The notes under the pieces: model-generated | The model's database searches: none | Told to the model about the DNA's origin: nothing | Seen by the model: only the letters and a program-made list of their open reading frames with translations | In this document: positions 26,662-35,847 of the stretch, piece by piece | Layout: every line of letters begins with the position of its first letter | Numbering within the stretch: the first letter of the stretch is position 1 | NCBI RefSeq assembly: GCF_000332335.1 | Contig: NZ_KB235948.1 | Span: 5,654,761-5,711,013 of the forward strand | Reading direction: 5' to 3' | DNA length: 56,253 nt | Origin: Kamptonema formosum PCC 10802 | GTDB lineage: Bacteria > Cyanobacteriota > Cyanobacteriia > Cyanobacteriales > Oscillatoriaceae | Made by a program: the position numbers and the translations under genes

Positions 26662-27741
26662 TCAGTCAAACCGGCTGCCCGCATCTTGACGGATAAAAGC
26701 CACATCCTTCAGCGACGGAATCGAATCCCCGCTGGGAGACTCTAATCCTAGCGCTTCTAAGTCAGCTTTTACCATCAAAGCAACTAACTGCTCAAAAGTG
26801 ACGCTGGGTTGCCAGCCTAATTTCTCCCGCGCCTTTGTGGAGTCGCCGATTAGCAGGTCAACCTCAGCAGGGCGCAGGTAGCGCGGGTCAAACTCCACAT
26901 AATCCTGCCAGTTTAAATTGACATATTTGAACGCCACATCGAGAAACTCTCGCACGGAATAAGTTTCGCCGGTGGAGATCACGTAATCGTCGGGCTGCTC
27001 TTGCTGGAGCATTAGCCACATCGCCCGCACGTAGTCATTGGCGTAGCCCCAGTCGCGCTTGGAATCCAGGTTGCCCAGGTAGAGTTTTTTCTGTTTGCCG
27101 GCGACTATGCGGGCGAGCGCCCGGGTAATCTTGCGGGTGACGAAAGTCTCACCCCTACGTGCACTTTCGTGGTTGAACAGTATTCCATTACACGCAAACA
27201 GTCCGTAGGATTCCCGATAGTTAACCGTTTGCCAGTGAGCGTACACCTTGGCGCAGGCGTAGGGGCTGCGCGGATAAAACGGGGTTGTCTCTTTCTGCGG
27301 GATCTCCTGCACCAAGCCAAACATTTCAGAGGAGCCGGCTTGGTAGAAGCGCACCTGAATGCCGGTGCGGTGCTGGTAGTCCCGAATCGCTTCCAGCAGG
27401 CGCAGGGTGCCCATCCCCACCGTATCTACGGTATATTCCGGTGCGTCAAAACTCACCCGCACGTGGGATTGAGCGCCCAGGTTGTAAATCTCCACCGGCT
27501 TGATTTCCTCGAGAATCCGCCGTAGGGTGACGCCATCGGTCAAGTCACCGTAGTGCAGGAACAGTCGGGCACCCTCATTGTGAGGGTCTATATAGATATG
27601 GTCAATCCGGTCGGTGTTAAACGTCGAAGTCCGCCGGATAATCCCGTGAACCTCATACCCCTTCTCTAGCAACAGCTCGCTCAAGTAGGAGCCGTCTTGA
27701 CCTGTAATGCCGGTGATTAGGGCTCGCTTGCGTTCCGTCAT
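26662..27741 (-). CDS. gmd: GDP-mannose 4,6-dehydratase
   Basis: A 359-aa enzyme converting GDP-D-mannose to GDP-4-keto-6-deoxy-D-mannose. Motifs: [22 protein letters not shown] at the NADP-binding end, [51 protein letters not shown] (catalytic Tyr/Lys), [20 protein letters not shown], and [21 protein letters not shown]. Complete. First of the gmd-fcl pair. Confidence 0.97.
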   Translation of the reverse strand: MTERKRALITGITGQDGSYLSELLLEKGYEVHGIIRRTSTFNTDRIDHIYIDPHNEGARLFLHYGDLTDGVTLRRILEEIKPVEIYNLGAQSHVRVSFDAPEYTVDTVGMGTLRLLEAIRDYQHRTGIQVRFYQAGSSEMFGLVQEIPQKETTPFYPRSPYACAKVYAHWQTVNYRESYGLFACNGILFNHESARRGETFVTRKITRALARIVAGKQKKLYLGNLDSKRDWGYANDYVRAMWLMLQQEQPDDYVISTGETYSVREFLDVAFKYVNLNWQDYVEFDPRYLRPAEVDLLIGDSTKAREKLGWQPSVTFEQLVALMVKADLEALGLESPSGDSIPSLKDVAFIRQDAGSRFD

Positions 27742-28245
27742 CGTGAATATTCCTTATCACTCACTGCAAAGAACAATCCTCAAATTAGATTCTTTTCCCC
27801 GATGGACAGTCCGGCGGCTTCTCACCGGCTTCCCGCAGGGGGGGGTTGGAAGCCCCCATCCCCAATTGGGTCAAGCCGGCTGGCCCACGCCGAATCCAGG
27901 CTGCAAGATATCTGCCCTCTGGGACTTCAGACCGCTCGCAGAGGATAGCAGTCCCGAGGGTTGGAGGGCAGCGACACCGGCGCAGGCGTCCGGCTGCCAG
28001 TGCCAGAGGGGTTGCCCTAACCCGAGCGTCCCTGCCGGTGGCAGCCGGTGAGCAGCCTCAATCCCTACCTTAACTTCAAATCCTCAATCGGGCACTCACC
28101 AACCCTGAAATGTTTGTAAAGAATTGAAAACTTTTTCCCAAGCCAGCCACTCCTCGTTCTGAAGTTTCTGAGACTTTCCATATTTCCCCCCGCTTTTTTG
28201 GCCGCAGTGACTGCTGCCGAGCGCCTGCTGGCTGACGTTTCATTT
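27742..28245. other. Intergenic region upstream of gmd
   Basis: About 500 bp with no gene I can support. It probably contains the gmd promoter on the minus strand. GC-rich GCCGGC-type words dominate 27800-28050. Confidence 0.4.
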
Positions 28246-28950
28246 TTAGTAGGCTCCATTATTTTTGGGGAAAATCACAACGCGAATTGTTTTCACAATC
28301 AGCCACAGATCCATCCAAAAATTCCTGAAGTTTACATAGTAAACGTCCATCTGGACTCGGCGGGGGTAGGGGATGTCGTTGCGTCCAGATACTTGCCACA
28401 AGCCTGTAATCCCAGGCTTAATGGTCAGCACCTTATCGATGTGACGCCCGTATTTTGACAGTTCCTCTACCACTAGAGGTCTTGGCCCCACAACGCTCAT
28501 GTCTCCCTTGAGCACGTTCCAGAATTGGGGAAATTCGTCCAAGCTGGTCAGCCTTAAAAATCGGCCTATCCAGGTTATTCTAGGGTCGTGCTTGAGCTTG
28601 AAGTTATCCTCAAATTCTTGCCGCAGGTGCGGGTATCTGGCGATCATATCCTGCAACATTTCGTCGGCGTTTTCGACCATCGTTCTGAATTTGATGCAGC
28701 CAAAGGGCCTGCGGTTTTTCCCCACCCGTTCCTGGACATAAAAAATTGGCCCTGGTGAGGCTAGAGCGATCAGCAGAGCCAAGATCAGGTAAACTGGGGA
28801 AAACAGGATCACAACGGCTAGCGAAAACACAATATCGAACAACCGCTTGGAGAACTCTCCGTTTAGACCACTCAATGCGAGCCCCTGAAAGGGCCGTTTG
28901 ACAATCGCCCGAATGACCTTGCCGGAGATGAGTTGGCTTTCGGCAGTCAT
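28246..28950 (-). CDS. Bacterial sugar transferase (initiating phosphoglycosyltransferase)
   Basis: A 234-aa WcaJ/RfbP-type polyprenyl-phosphate sugar-1-phosphate transferase, monotopic class. One hydrophobic segment (SLAVVILFSPVYLILALLIAL) is followed by the catalytic domain with VQERVGKNRRPFGCIKFRTM, LRLTSLDEFPQFWNVLKGDMSVVGPRP, KPGITGLWQVSGR and the YYVNFRNFWMDLWLIVKT end. It lacks the CoA-binding-like N-terminal half of long homologues. It probably starts the lipid-linked repeat unit of an exopolysaccharide, in keeping with the GDP-fucose genes beside it. Confidence 0.93.
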   Translation of the reverse strand: MTAESQLISGKVIRAIVKRPFQGLALSGLNGEFSKRLFDIVFSLAVVILFSPVYLILALLIALASPGPIFYVQERVGKNRRPFGCIKFRTMVENADEMLQDMIARYPHLRQEFEDNFKLKHDPRITWIGRFLRLTSLDEFPQFWNVLKGDMSVVGPRPLVVEELSKYGRHIDKVLTIKPGITGLWQVSGRNDIPYPRRVQMDVYYVNFRNFWMDLWLIVKTIRVVIFPKNNGAY

Positions 28951-29053
28951 CTTACTCCTTCAATTCACACCACACACAGTCCTGATTGTAAAGCCTCCAG
29001 ACGCCCTGTTAGGTGCGGGGCCTTGCAGAGGCTCGGAGATAACAGACACCTTT

Positions 29054-30202
29054 CTAGCCGGAATTTAGGGAGTGAAATTCCTGGTAGCAGCGCCCCACTG
29101 TGGCCAGGTAGCGCTGGGCAAAGATTTCCGGGGCAAACTGCGCGGCGTGCGATCTCACGCTTTCAGGATTGAAAGCGCTCTGCCCGGCCTCGAACGCCCG
29201 CACCGCTTCCACTAAGGCTTCTGCGGTTTGGGGGGCAAACAGCAACCCCGTCCCGGAATCGGGGTGCTGCCGGATGTCCCGCACTGTCTCGAGGGCCCCA
29301 CCGGCAGCGCAGGCAATCACGGGCGTCCCGCAAGCTTGCGCCTCTACCAGCGCGATGCCAAAATCCTCGCAAGCGGCGTAGACAAAGGCTTTCGCTTTGG
29401 CCATACACTCCCGCACGACTTCATCTGGCTGCCACCCCAGCACCCGCACGTTCGGTAAGGCCATTTGGCGGAGGAGCGCCAGCTCTGGCCCGCTGCCAAT
29501 CACCACTAGCTGCAGTCCCAGCTGGTTGAAGGCGCGCACGATTAAGGATACTTTTTTATAGCTCACCAGCCGGCTCACTGTTAAGTAAAAATCTTCTTTC
29601 TGTTCCTGAAACTGGAATCGCTCTACATTCACCGGCGGGTAGATCACCTCTGAGTGCCGCCGGTAGCAGCGCCAGATGCGGCGCGCCGTGTGCTGGGAGT
29701 TGGCTATAAAATAGTCGGCCCGATTCGCTGAGAGGGCGTCCCACTGCCGCAGCCGGTGCAGCAGATACCGCGTCAGCACTCCCTGAACTCCTCTCCCCGC
29801 CGGTGATCTCTCCAGGTAGTCAAATGTCATCTCCCAAGCATAGCGCATGGGAGTGTGGCAGTAGCAGATGTGCACCTGCTGCGGGGAGGCCAGCACTCCT
29901 TTGGCGACGGCGTGGGATGATGAGAGGATGACGTCATAGTCCCGCAAATCCAGCTGTTCAATCGCTAGCGGCAGCAAGGGCAGATATTTTTGCACCCCTT
30001 TTCGGGCAAAGGGAAACTGTTGCAGAAACGTTGTCCCAATCCGGCGCTTGAACAGGTAGCTGTCGGGATTTGTCGATTCAAAGTCAATCAGCGCATAGAC
30101 ATCGGCGTCGATGTGTTTGAGTATTTCCTGAACAACCAGTTCCGAGCCGCCGGTGGCCTCGGGCGTCAACCATTCATGGACGAGGGCATATTTTAATCGC
30201 AC
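29054..30202 (-). CDS. GT4 family glycosyltransferase
   Basis: A 382-aa GT-B retaining glycosyltransferase. N-terminal acceptor domain: KYALVHEWLTPEATGGSELVV and CYCHTPMRYAWEMTFDYLE. C-terminal nucleotide-sugar domain: FYLTVSRLVSYKKVSLIVRAF, LVVIGSGPEL, VRVLGWQPDEVVRECMAKAKAFVYAACEDFGIALVEAQACGTPVIA (shown only as a region; EDFGIALVEA is the E-x7-E motif). It heads the minus-strand run GT4, sugar transferase, gmd, fcl. The WbaZ-like pattern suggests mannosyl transfer, but donor and acceptor are not determinable. Confidence 0.93.
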   Translation of the reverse strand: MRLKYALVHEWLTPEATGGSELVVQEILKHIDADVYALIDFESTNPDSYLFKRRIGTTFLQQFPFARKGVQKYLPLLPLAIEQLDLRDYDVILSSSHAVAKGVLASPQQVHICYCHTPMRYAWEMTFDYLERSPAGRGVQGVLTRYLLHRLRQWDALSANRADYFIANSQHTARRIWRCYRRHSEVIYPPVNVERFQFQEQKEDFYLTVSRLVSYKKVSLIVRAFNQLGLQLVVIGSGPELALLRQMALPNVRVLGWQPDEVVRECMAKAKAFVYAACEDFGIALVEAQACGTPVIACAAGGALETVRDIRQHPDSGTGLLFAPQTAEALVEAVRAFEAGQSAFNPESVRSHAAQFAPEIFAQRYLATVGRCYQEFHSLNSG

Positions 30203-30571
30203 AGCAGGCTTCTGTCAACTCAGGATGCTTGCAGCTTCGGGACAGGCAAATCTTTCCCGCCCTTCAATCATGTTCTCAATCTGCTGTTTTGGTCAACACC
30301 ATCACCAGCGATCTCTGTCTCAACCCGCGCCGCTGCTCAATGCCTCCCCTGTCCCCTCGCTTATTACAAATAAGAAATTTACAACCCACACAGCCGGGGC
30401 GGCGGGCTTTTGCCACACTGTCGGTTGCAGAAAAGGGTGAAACCCTTCTAATCCCTAATAATATTGAGCTTCAGCTAAAGGCCACTCGCTCGAAAAGCAA
30501 CACTAATCAACCGGATTGATGTGGGCCGGCTTTCGGCCACTGCCGGCTCTTTAAAAAAAGATTAAAACACG

Positions 30572-30626
30572 CCTGAATGCCGGTTCAGGTGTTAAAGTGA
30601 AAAAGTATGAATATCTGTTCAGATAT
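30572..30626 (+). promoter_or_regulatory. Two SmtB/ArsR-type operators upstream of the metallothionein
   Basis: Two inverted repeats with the TGAA-N6-TTCA pattern of cyanobacterial smt operators. Site 1 is CCTGAATGCCGGTTCAGG (30572-30589). Site 2 is TGAATATCTGTTCA (30608-30621), which overlaps the perfect palindrome ATATCTGTTCAGATAT (30611-30626). They lie 36 and 73 bp upstream of the ATG and overlap a possible -10 (TATGAAT). The layout resembles the paired S3/S4 and S1/S2 sites of the Synechococcus smtA promoter. The repressor gene is not in this window. Confidence 0.75.
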
Positions 30627-30661
30627 CTGGCGGACAGTAAATAAAGGAATCGGAGACAGCC

Positions 30662-30826
30662 ATGAGCACCGTAACCCAAATGAAATGTGCCTGTGAGTCT
30701 TGCCTGTGCGTCGTCTCACTCGAAGATGCCGTGCAAAAAGAGGGCAAATACTACTGCGGAGAAGCCTGCGCCAATGGCCACCCTCAGGGGGAAAGCTGCG
30801 GCCATCACGGGTGTGAGTGCCACTAA
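30662..30826 (+). CDS. smtA: SmtA/BmtA-type bacterial metallothionein
   Basis: A 54-aa zinc-sequestering protein. The nine cysteines are at 9, 11, 14, 16, 32, 36, 46, 51 and 53, with histidines at 40, 48, 49 and 54. This matches the nine-Cys plus His40/His49 set that binds four Zn2+ in Synechococcus SmtA. Motifs: MKCACESCLC, YYCGEACANGH and GCECH. GGAATCGGAG at about 30646-30655 provides a ribosome-binding site. It is too short for usual gene callers. It is tail-to-tail with znuB and probably induced by excess zinc through the SmtB-like operators just upstream. Confidence 0.95.
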   Translation: MSTVTQMKCACESCLCVVSLEDAVQKEGKYYCGEACANGHPQGESCGHHGCECH

Positions 30827-30870
30827 GGTTTGAGTGAGGAATGAAGCGTGAGAGGTGAGGGGTAAAGAGC

Positions 30871-31725
30871 TCACACTCTCAGCTTCGTCCCGCCCAGAAT
30901 GGCCAGAAATAGCAAGAACTGGACAACAACGATGCTGGGGCCAGAGGCCAAGTTGAAAAGGCCAGACACCAGCATGCCGGCAATGCTGCTCAGAGCGCCC
31001 AGCATCACAGAAATGGCCAGAAAGCCGGCAAACCGGTGGCAGAGCAATTTGGCACTGGCGGCGGGAATCACCAGAAAGGCATTCACCAGAAGGATGCCCA
31101 CCGCTTTGATGGCTGCAGCAACCGCCAGGGAAAGCAGCACCACAAACACGTACTGGTGCAGCCGCACAGGGATGCCCTGAACTTTGGCCACAGCCGGATT
31201 CAGGGTTAACAGGATTTGCTGGCGCAGGGTTGACAGCAAAAAGACAGCGCTCACGGCAAGCAGCAGCAGGATTAAAATCAAATCGCTCCAGTTGATGGCC
31301 AGAATATCCCCGAACAGCACCCCCATCAGGTTGCCCTGGTAGCCTGGAATAAAGCTGGTGAGGATGACTCCGATGGCCAAAGCAGCCGACACGGCAATAC
31401 TGAAGATGCTGTCGCTGGCTAAATCGCTCCGCTCCAGCAGGTACAGTGCGGTGAGCCCGAAAACAAGCGTGAAGGGCAGCAGCGTCCAAGTGGGATTGAC
31501 GCCCAGGAGAACGCCCAAAGCCACACCGGCTAAGGCGGCGTGCCCGACAGTATGGCTGAAAAAAGACAGCTGCCGCAAGGTGACAAAGGTGCCCAGCAAT
31601 CCCCCCAGCAGCCCCATGAGTACGCCGCCCAAGATGGCTCGCTGCATGAAGGGAAACTGCAGCAACGTCAGCAAATCTGCGCCACCGGCAACTGCCGGCA
31701 AGTAAATCACCAAATCCATCTCCAC
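30871..31725 (-). CDS. znuB: Zinc/manganese ABC transporter permease (ZnuB)
   Basis: A 284-aa ABC-3 family permease with about eight membrane helices. Motifs: FPFMQRAILGGVLMGLLGGLLG, LSFFSHTVGHAALAGVALG, the LNPAVAKVQGIPV loop that couples to the ATPase, VGILLVNAFLVIPAASAKLL and GLFNLASGPSIVVV near the end. It is last in the minus-strand order znuA-znuC-znuB. A 250-bp spacer with repeats separates it from znuC, unusual for an operon. Confidence 0.93.
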   Translation of the reverse strand: MEMDLVIYLPAVAGGADLLTLLQFPFMQRAILGGVLMGLLGGLLGTFVTLRQLSFFSHTVGHAALAGVALGVLLGVNPTWTLLPFTLVFGLTALYLLERSDLASDSIFSIAVSAALAIGVILTSFIPGYQGNLMGVLFGDILAINWSDLILILLLLAVSAVFLLSTLRQQILLTLNPAVAKVQGIPVRLHQYVFVVLLSLAVAAAIKAVGILLVNAFLVIPAASAKLLCHRFAGFLAISVMLGALSSIAGMLVSGLFNLASGPSIVVVQFLLFLAILGGTKLRV

Positions 31726-31975
31726 AATTTCTAATTCGTTGAGAAATCAGGTTTCTCAAGAAACCCGGTTTCTTGATGTCCAACAAGAAACTTCCTTATG
31801 CCAGAAATAAGCTGTTAGGCTTTTAATCTGCTTTCTCTGGAAAGGGGGCGTTGCCTCCATAAGCTCCTTATATGCAACAAAAAGTAACGCTGGCAGAGAG
31901 CGTATATTGCAAATTTAATGCACGAATTTTCAGGAGTGGGGTGTGCCTCTTTCCCCTAACCCCTAACCCCTAACT
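31726..31975. repeat. Repeat-filled spacer between znuC and znuB
   Basis: It contains a degenerate family-A palindrome (GAAATCAGGTTTCTCAAGAAACCCGGTTTC, 31742-31771) and a CCCCTAA heptamer array (31953-31973). A stem here could lower znuB expression relative to znuC. Confidence 0.7.
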
Positions 31976-32830
31976 TTAGTGGGTGTGCCGGTACCGGCTC
32001 AAGGTTGGGCCGTAGGTGGCCAGCAAGTTTTGCGGTGCTAGGGCAATTTCCGGCTTGCCGGTGCAAACAACAGTTTGGTTGAGGCAAATGACGCGATCGC
32101 AGTGCCGGCTCACCATATCTAAATCGTGGGAAACTTGCAGCACTGTCCAATTGTGCTCCCGCTTCAACTCGTTGAGCAAAGCGTAAAAATCGGCTTCTCC
32201 TTGGGCGTCCACACCGGCAAACGCTTCGTCGAGCACCAGCAGCCGGCGCGGCATCACCAAGCAGTAGGCCAGCAACACCCGCTTCAGCTGGCCACCACTC
32301 AGCGTGCCGATCGCTTGGTGGCGCAACTGGTAAGCGCCGACTCGCTGCAAAGCACCGGCAATCGCTGCCGATTTTTCCGGTTCTGGCTGCCAAGGCCATT
32401 TGAATTTTGGATTTTCGATTTTGGATTGGGGATTTCTCTGTTTCACCCATCCCAATCCGACTAATTCCCAAACAGAAATAGGGAATGACCGGTCGAAGAT
32501 AAAATTCTGCGGGACGTAGCCTATCTGGTGGCACAGGGGTCCCAGCCGTTCCAAGGGCCGGCCAAACATTTCAATCCGCCCAGATTTGCGGGGAATTAGC
32601 CCCAGAATCGCTTGCGCCAGGGTGCTTTTTCCGGCACCATTTGGGCCAACTACTGCGGTGTCGGTTCCCGCCGGCAATTCAAACGACACCTCCCGAAGGG
32701 CGAGATAAGTTCCCTGGTAGGCGGTCAAGTTCTCCACCTTGAGAGTGGGGAGTTGAGAGTTGGGGATTTTGGATTGGGCGTGGGCATGCCAGCCGTTGAG
32801 TGAGTCGGAATTCATATCAGTTACCGGCAC
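31976..32830 (-). CDS. znuC: Zinc/manganese ABC transporter ATP-binding protein (ZnuC)
   Basis: A 284-aa ABC ATPase. Walker A is VVGPNGAGKSTLAQAILG, the Q-loop is QIGYVPQ, the signature is TLSGGQLKRVLLAYC, Walker B is LLVLDEAFAGVD and the switch is VSHDLDMV. It overlaps the znuA stop by a few bases (an alternative start is Met6 at 32815). Two stretches look foreign to the family and are encoded by heptamer-type repeat DNA: QSKIPNSQLPT near the N-terminus (about 32741-32785), and RNPQSKIENPKFKW in the middle (about 32398-32443), between Q-loop and signature. Confidence 0.93.
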   Translation of the reverse strand: MPVTDMNSDSLNGWHAHAQSKIPNSQLPTLKVENLTAYQGTYLALREVSFELPAGTDTAVVGPNGAGKSTLAQAILGLIPRKSGRIEMFGRPLERLGPLCHQIGYVPQNFIFDRSFPISVWELVGLGWVKQRNPQSKIENPKFKWPWQPEPEKSAAIAGALQRVGAYQLRHQAIGTLSGGQLKRVLLAYCLVMPRRLLVLDEAFAGVDAQGEADFYALLNELKREHNWTVLQVSHDLDMVSRHCDRVICLNQTVVCTGKPEIALAPQNLLATYGPTLSRYRHTH

Positions 32831-33816
32831 GCAGATTCAAGAGTTTGCAGATTGGCTTGCATTGCTGTAAAATAATGTTGCGGGTCTAAGGAACCAGATT
32901 CCAGGGAATTCAGCGGGTATAGGGTGATCTTCAAGTCTTGCGAGAGAGTTTGCAGCAATTTATTGTCTGTAACCGGCTCTCCCAATAGGGCTTTGACTTG
33001 ATATTGCTTAACCGTATCTACAGTTTTTCTGACATCCTGAGGTGACAGGCTCGTCTCGGGAATCTTGACAACCGCTACTTGTTTCAGGTTGTAGCGTTTG
33101 GCGAGATAGGGAAAGGCATCGTGGAAGGTAATAAAGGTGCAGTTGGGATATTTCTGCAGGCGCTGTTTGAACTGGCTGTCTAGCTGCTCTAGTAGCTGGA
33201 TGTAGGCGGCGGCATTTGCCTTATAGGTGGCTTGATTTTCGGGGTCGGCTGCAATTAAGCCGTCCCGAATGTTTTCTACCTGCTGTTTGGCTAAGACTGG
33301 ATCTAGCCAGACGTGGGGATTTCTCCCCGGGTGTTCGTGATGCTGGAGATCGTGGGCTTCTCCTTCGTGTTCGTCTTTGCCTTTCTTTTCACCGGCATTT
33401 CCCACCGGCGTTTCCACTGGCGAAATCTCCTCTATAGCTTGAATGCCTCTGCTTGCATCAATTTCCTTGAGCTTGGAATTTCCGGCATTTTTGACAGTAG
33501 CTTGCAGGAATTCCTCCAATCCCATGCCATTTTTGACGAGCACGCCAGCGCTGGCGATTGCGCCCACGGCTGCCGGTGTGGCTTGGTACTCGTGGACTTC
33601 CGCCCCTGGGGGCACTAAGATTTCCACCTGCGCCCTATCCCCAGTCACCGCCTTGGTGAACCAGTACACCGGCAGGAATGTGGCCACCACTTTCAGCTGT
33701 TTTGTCTGGGTAGGGGGATTTTGCACCTCTGTCTTGGGCGTGGGTGTCGGTTGGCTGCAGCCGGCTGCTGACAGCAGCAGCAGCAGCATCATCATGGGCG
33801 GGGTATAGCGTATCAC
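32821..33816 (-). CDS. znuA: Zinc ABC transporter substrate-binding lipoprotein (ZnuA)
   Basis: A cluster A-I metal-binding protein, about 331 aa. The GTG at 33816 is preferred because AGAAGGAGA lies 5-13 nt upstream. It then starts with a lipoprotein signal (MMMLLLLLSAAGC, lipobox SAAGC). Features: VVATFLPVYWFTKAV, the first metal His in VPPGAEVHEYQATP, the flexible His/acidic loop (GKDEHEGEAHDLQHHEHPGRN) typical of zinc-specific members, HVWLDPVLAKQQ, and FITFHDAFPYLAKRY. It delivers Zn2+ to ZnuBC. First gene of the uptake operon. Confidence 0.95.
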   Translation of the reverse strand: MIRYTPPMMMLLLLLSAAGCSQPTPTPKTEVQNPPTQTKQLKVVATFLPVYWFTKAVTGDRAQVEILVPPGAEVHEYQATPAAVGAIASAGVLVKNGMGLEEFLQATVKNAGNSKLKEIDASRGIQAIEEISPVETPVGNAGEKKGKDEHEGEAHDLQHHEHPGRNPHVWLDPVLAKQQVENIRDGLIAADPENQATYKANAAAYIQLLEQLDSQFKQRLQKYPNCTFITFHDAFPYLAKRYNLKQVAVVKIPETSLSPQDVRKTVDTVKQYQVKALLGEPVTDNKLLQTLSQDLKITLYPLNSLESGSLDPQHYFTAMQANLQTLESACR

Positions 33817-33865
33817 AGTTTCTCTCCTTCTGCGGGTCTGGGTGATGCTGGCGGGAAGCACTTTT

Positions 33866-33946
33866 GAGAATGATGCTAATTCTAATTTTATTGGGTCTGG
33901 CTCTGACTCTCCCGGAAATTTGGGAAATTTAATAATGATTCTTATT
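33866..33946 (-). promoter_or_regulatory. Possible Zur boxes upstream of znuA
   Basis: Two AT-rich imperfect palindromes with Fur/Zur-like words: GAGAATGATGCTAATTCT (33866-33883) and AATAATGATTCTTATT (33931-33946). They lie 50 and 115 bp upstream of the znuA start. Zur is expected to repress this operon when zinc is replete, but the match to a TGATAAT-N-ATTATCA box is loose. Confidence 0.4.
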
Positions 33947-34196
33947 CGGCTAGGGGCCAGCAGGGGTCTTGCCGGCGAGCGCCACCGCTGTCAGAGGGAA
34001 TTATTCCGGATAATTAATTTTATAAATAGAGCTTACGTTAAGGTGAGATACGGCTAAGTATAAGATAGTGATTCAAACGTAGAATTGCGTGGCCGGCTGC
34101 TTGGCGTCAGAGATCGGCTCGCGGTGGGGCAGACGGGAGCGGTGCCGGTGGGCCTGGACTGCAATCTGGCCAGAGGGCCGGTGAGGGAGAGCCGGT

Positions 34197-34386
34197 GGGG
34201 CTAAAGCCCAACTGCGCAACTTTTGGGCTAAAGCCCAACTGCGCAACTTTTGGGCTAAAGCCTAACTACTTTCTTTGGGCTAAAGCCCAACTGCGCAACT
34301 TTTGGGCTAAAGCCCAACTGCGCAACTTTTGGGCTAAAGCCCAACTGCGCAACTTTTGGGCTAAATGCAAATGCGCTGTTTGCACG
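34197..34386. repeat. 27-bp tandem repeat array
   Basis: Seven head-to-tail units of GGGCTAAAGCCCAACTGCGC followed by AACTTTT. Units 1, 2 and 4-6 are essentially identical; unit 3 ends ACTACTTTCTTT and the last is decayed. Each carries the palindrome GGGCTAAAGCCC. It shares its core with the array at 4463-4632. Confidence 0.95.
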
Positions 34387-34460
34387 CAAGCCGGCAATCA
34401 GCTACAGAGCAAACTCCCTTTCTAGTCAGTGCGCACCGGCGGTTGCGTCGGGAGTAGTTA

Positions 34461-34492
34461 GAAACCCGGTTTCTTGAAGGAACCGGGTTTCT
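34461..34492. repeat. Solitary family-A palindrome
   Basis: GAAACCCGGTTTCTTGAAGG is followed by AACCGGGTTTCT, a long stem-loop. It is the same core as in MITE family A but without recognisable outer ends. Confidence 0.8.
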
Positions 34493-34977
34493 TTATGTTT
34501 GGGGAAGTGGGGGCGGGGGGTGCCGGTGGCTAACCCCGCCCCTGTTTATTGTAGGGGCGGTTTCGGCAGAAAGATTTGAGACATTCTGAGAAGTGCCGGT
34601 CATAATTAGCGGTGATTGTCGGGAAATACTATGATGCAGTTGGTGAATCTGTGATGGGTTAGACATGTTTGCTATTTCCTCGGCAATTAGGTATTTTTTT
34701 TGCGATTAGCTAGGTTCCTGGCGATTGGAAATCGCGGCTATACAGACGAAGCCCGCCTTCGCGGGCTAAGAGTGGAGAGAGACTCTCAAAATATGCCAGT
34801 TTTTTTCAGTAAAGACGAGGACAGGGGGGAAATCGGTTCCTGGAAAGCTCCCCTCCCCGTGAACGGGGAGGGTGTGGGGTAAGATTTATCTCAATTTATC
34901 GCCGCATTTTCTTGACAATAAGGGCTGACTTATGTTAATATTATGCTCAAGTAAAGTATTGAAATTATGGGGATAAT

Positions 34978-35847
34978 TTGAGCTACGATAACACCTGTAA
35001 ATACCTGGCGGAAAGCTCGCCGGCATCATTTGTCCGCTGGCTCCTAAACATGGAGCCAGAAAGGGTGGAGGTACTGAAGACTGAACTCAGTAGCGAACCC
35101 CTGCGGGCGGATTCCCTAGTCCTCCTGCAAGTCTCGGCACAAATTCTCCATCTGGAATTTCAGACTCTGCCTTACTCCAACCCGCCGGTGCCGGTGCGAA
35201 TGCTGGAGTACAAAAGCAGACTGCTCAAGGAATATCCTGGATATCCCCTGGTGCAGTTCGTTATTTTCCTGAAGTCCACTAACTCTGAGTTAGTGTACGA
35301 AAATGAGTATCGCGATAGCAGCACTGTCCACCGCTATCGAGTCATCCGCTTGTGGGAAGAAGATCCAGCCCCACTGCTAGAGGTTCCCGAACTGTTACCG
35401 CTGGCGGCGCTAGCCAAAAGTGATGACCCCAACACCCTATTGCGGCAAGTCGCTCAGCGGGTTGCTATCATGGAAGATGTGGGGCTGCGCCAGAATATTA
35501 TAGCGTCCGCCTCCATCCTCGCGGGGCTGCGATTTGAGGAAACGTTCATTCGGTCAGTATTGAGGGAGGATCTTATGAAAGAGTCAGTCATTTACCAAAG
35601 CATTCTGCGCGAAGGGATTGAACAAGGGATTGAACAAGGAATTGAACAAGGGATTGAACGAGGACGCGCCGAGTTGCTAACAGCGAGCCGGCACCTGCTG
35701 ACGCGCCGGCTGGGGGAGCTGGAACCGCAATTGGAGGAGCGGATCGCGCGGCTATCAATTTCTCAGTTAAGGGATTTGGTGGAAGCTGTGTTGGATTTCT
35801 CTAATGTGGCGGATTTAGTCTCTTGGTTGTCGGCGCGTGAAAGTTAA
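34978..35847 (+). CDS. Rpn family / DUF4351 putative nuclease
   Basis: A 289-aa PD-(D/E)xK-superfamily protein of the Rpn (recombination-promoting nuclease)/'putative transposase' type abundant in cyanobacteria. It begins MSYDNTCKYLAE from a TTG codon. Core motifs: LVLLQVSAQILHLEFQTLP, where the E-x-Q of the nuclease core would lie, PVPVRMLEYKSRLL, and YRVIRLWEEDPAPLLE. A short EQGI array (residues 217-227) is followed by the DUF4351 domain (LTRRLGELEPQLEERIARLSISQLRDLVEAVLDF, residues about 240-280). A truncated copy of the C-terminal part follows at 36.0 kb. Confidence 0.85.
   Translation: MSYDNTCKYLAESSPASFVRWLLNMEPERVEVLKTELSSEPLRADSLVLLQVSAQILHLEFQTLPYSNPPVPVRMLEYKSRLLKEYPGYPLVQFVIFLKSTNSELVYENEYRDSSTVHRYRVIRLWEEDPAPLLEVPELLPLAALAKSDDPNTLLRQVAQRVAIMEDVGLRQNIIASASILAGLRFEETFIRSVLREDLMKESVIYQSILREGIEQGIEQGIEQGIERGRAELLTASRHLLTRRLGELEPQLEERIARLSISQLRDLVEAVLDFSNVADLVSWLSARES

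Larger units (their letters stand above)
33947..34977. other. Long gene-free repeat region
   Basis: About 1 kb between znuA and the Rpn gene, with no credible gene. Besides the items listed separately it contains TAAGTATAAGATAG near 34055. An inverted copy of the TGTATAGCCGCGATTTCCA repeat occurs at 34715-34770, including CCCGCCTTCGCGGG. The CCCCTCCCCGTGAACGGGGA hairpin lies at about 34851. The last 70 bp are AT-rich and probably contain the promoter of the Rpn-like gene. Confidence 0.6.

Noticed and set aside
34197-34386. Possible CRISPR array
   Set aside because: Units are contiguous 27-bp direct repeats with no unique spacers, and no cas genes are nearby.
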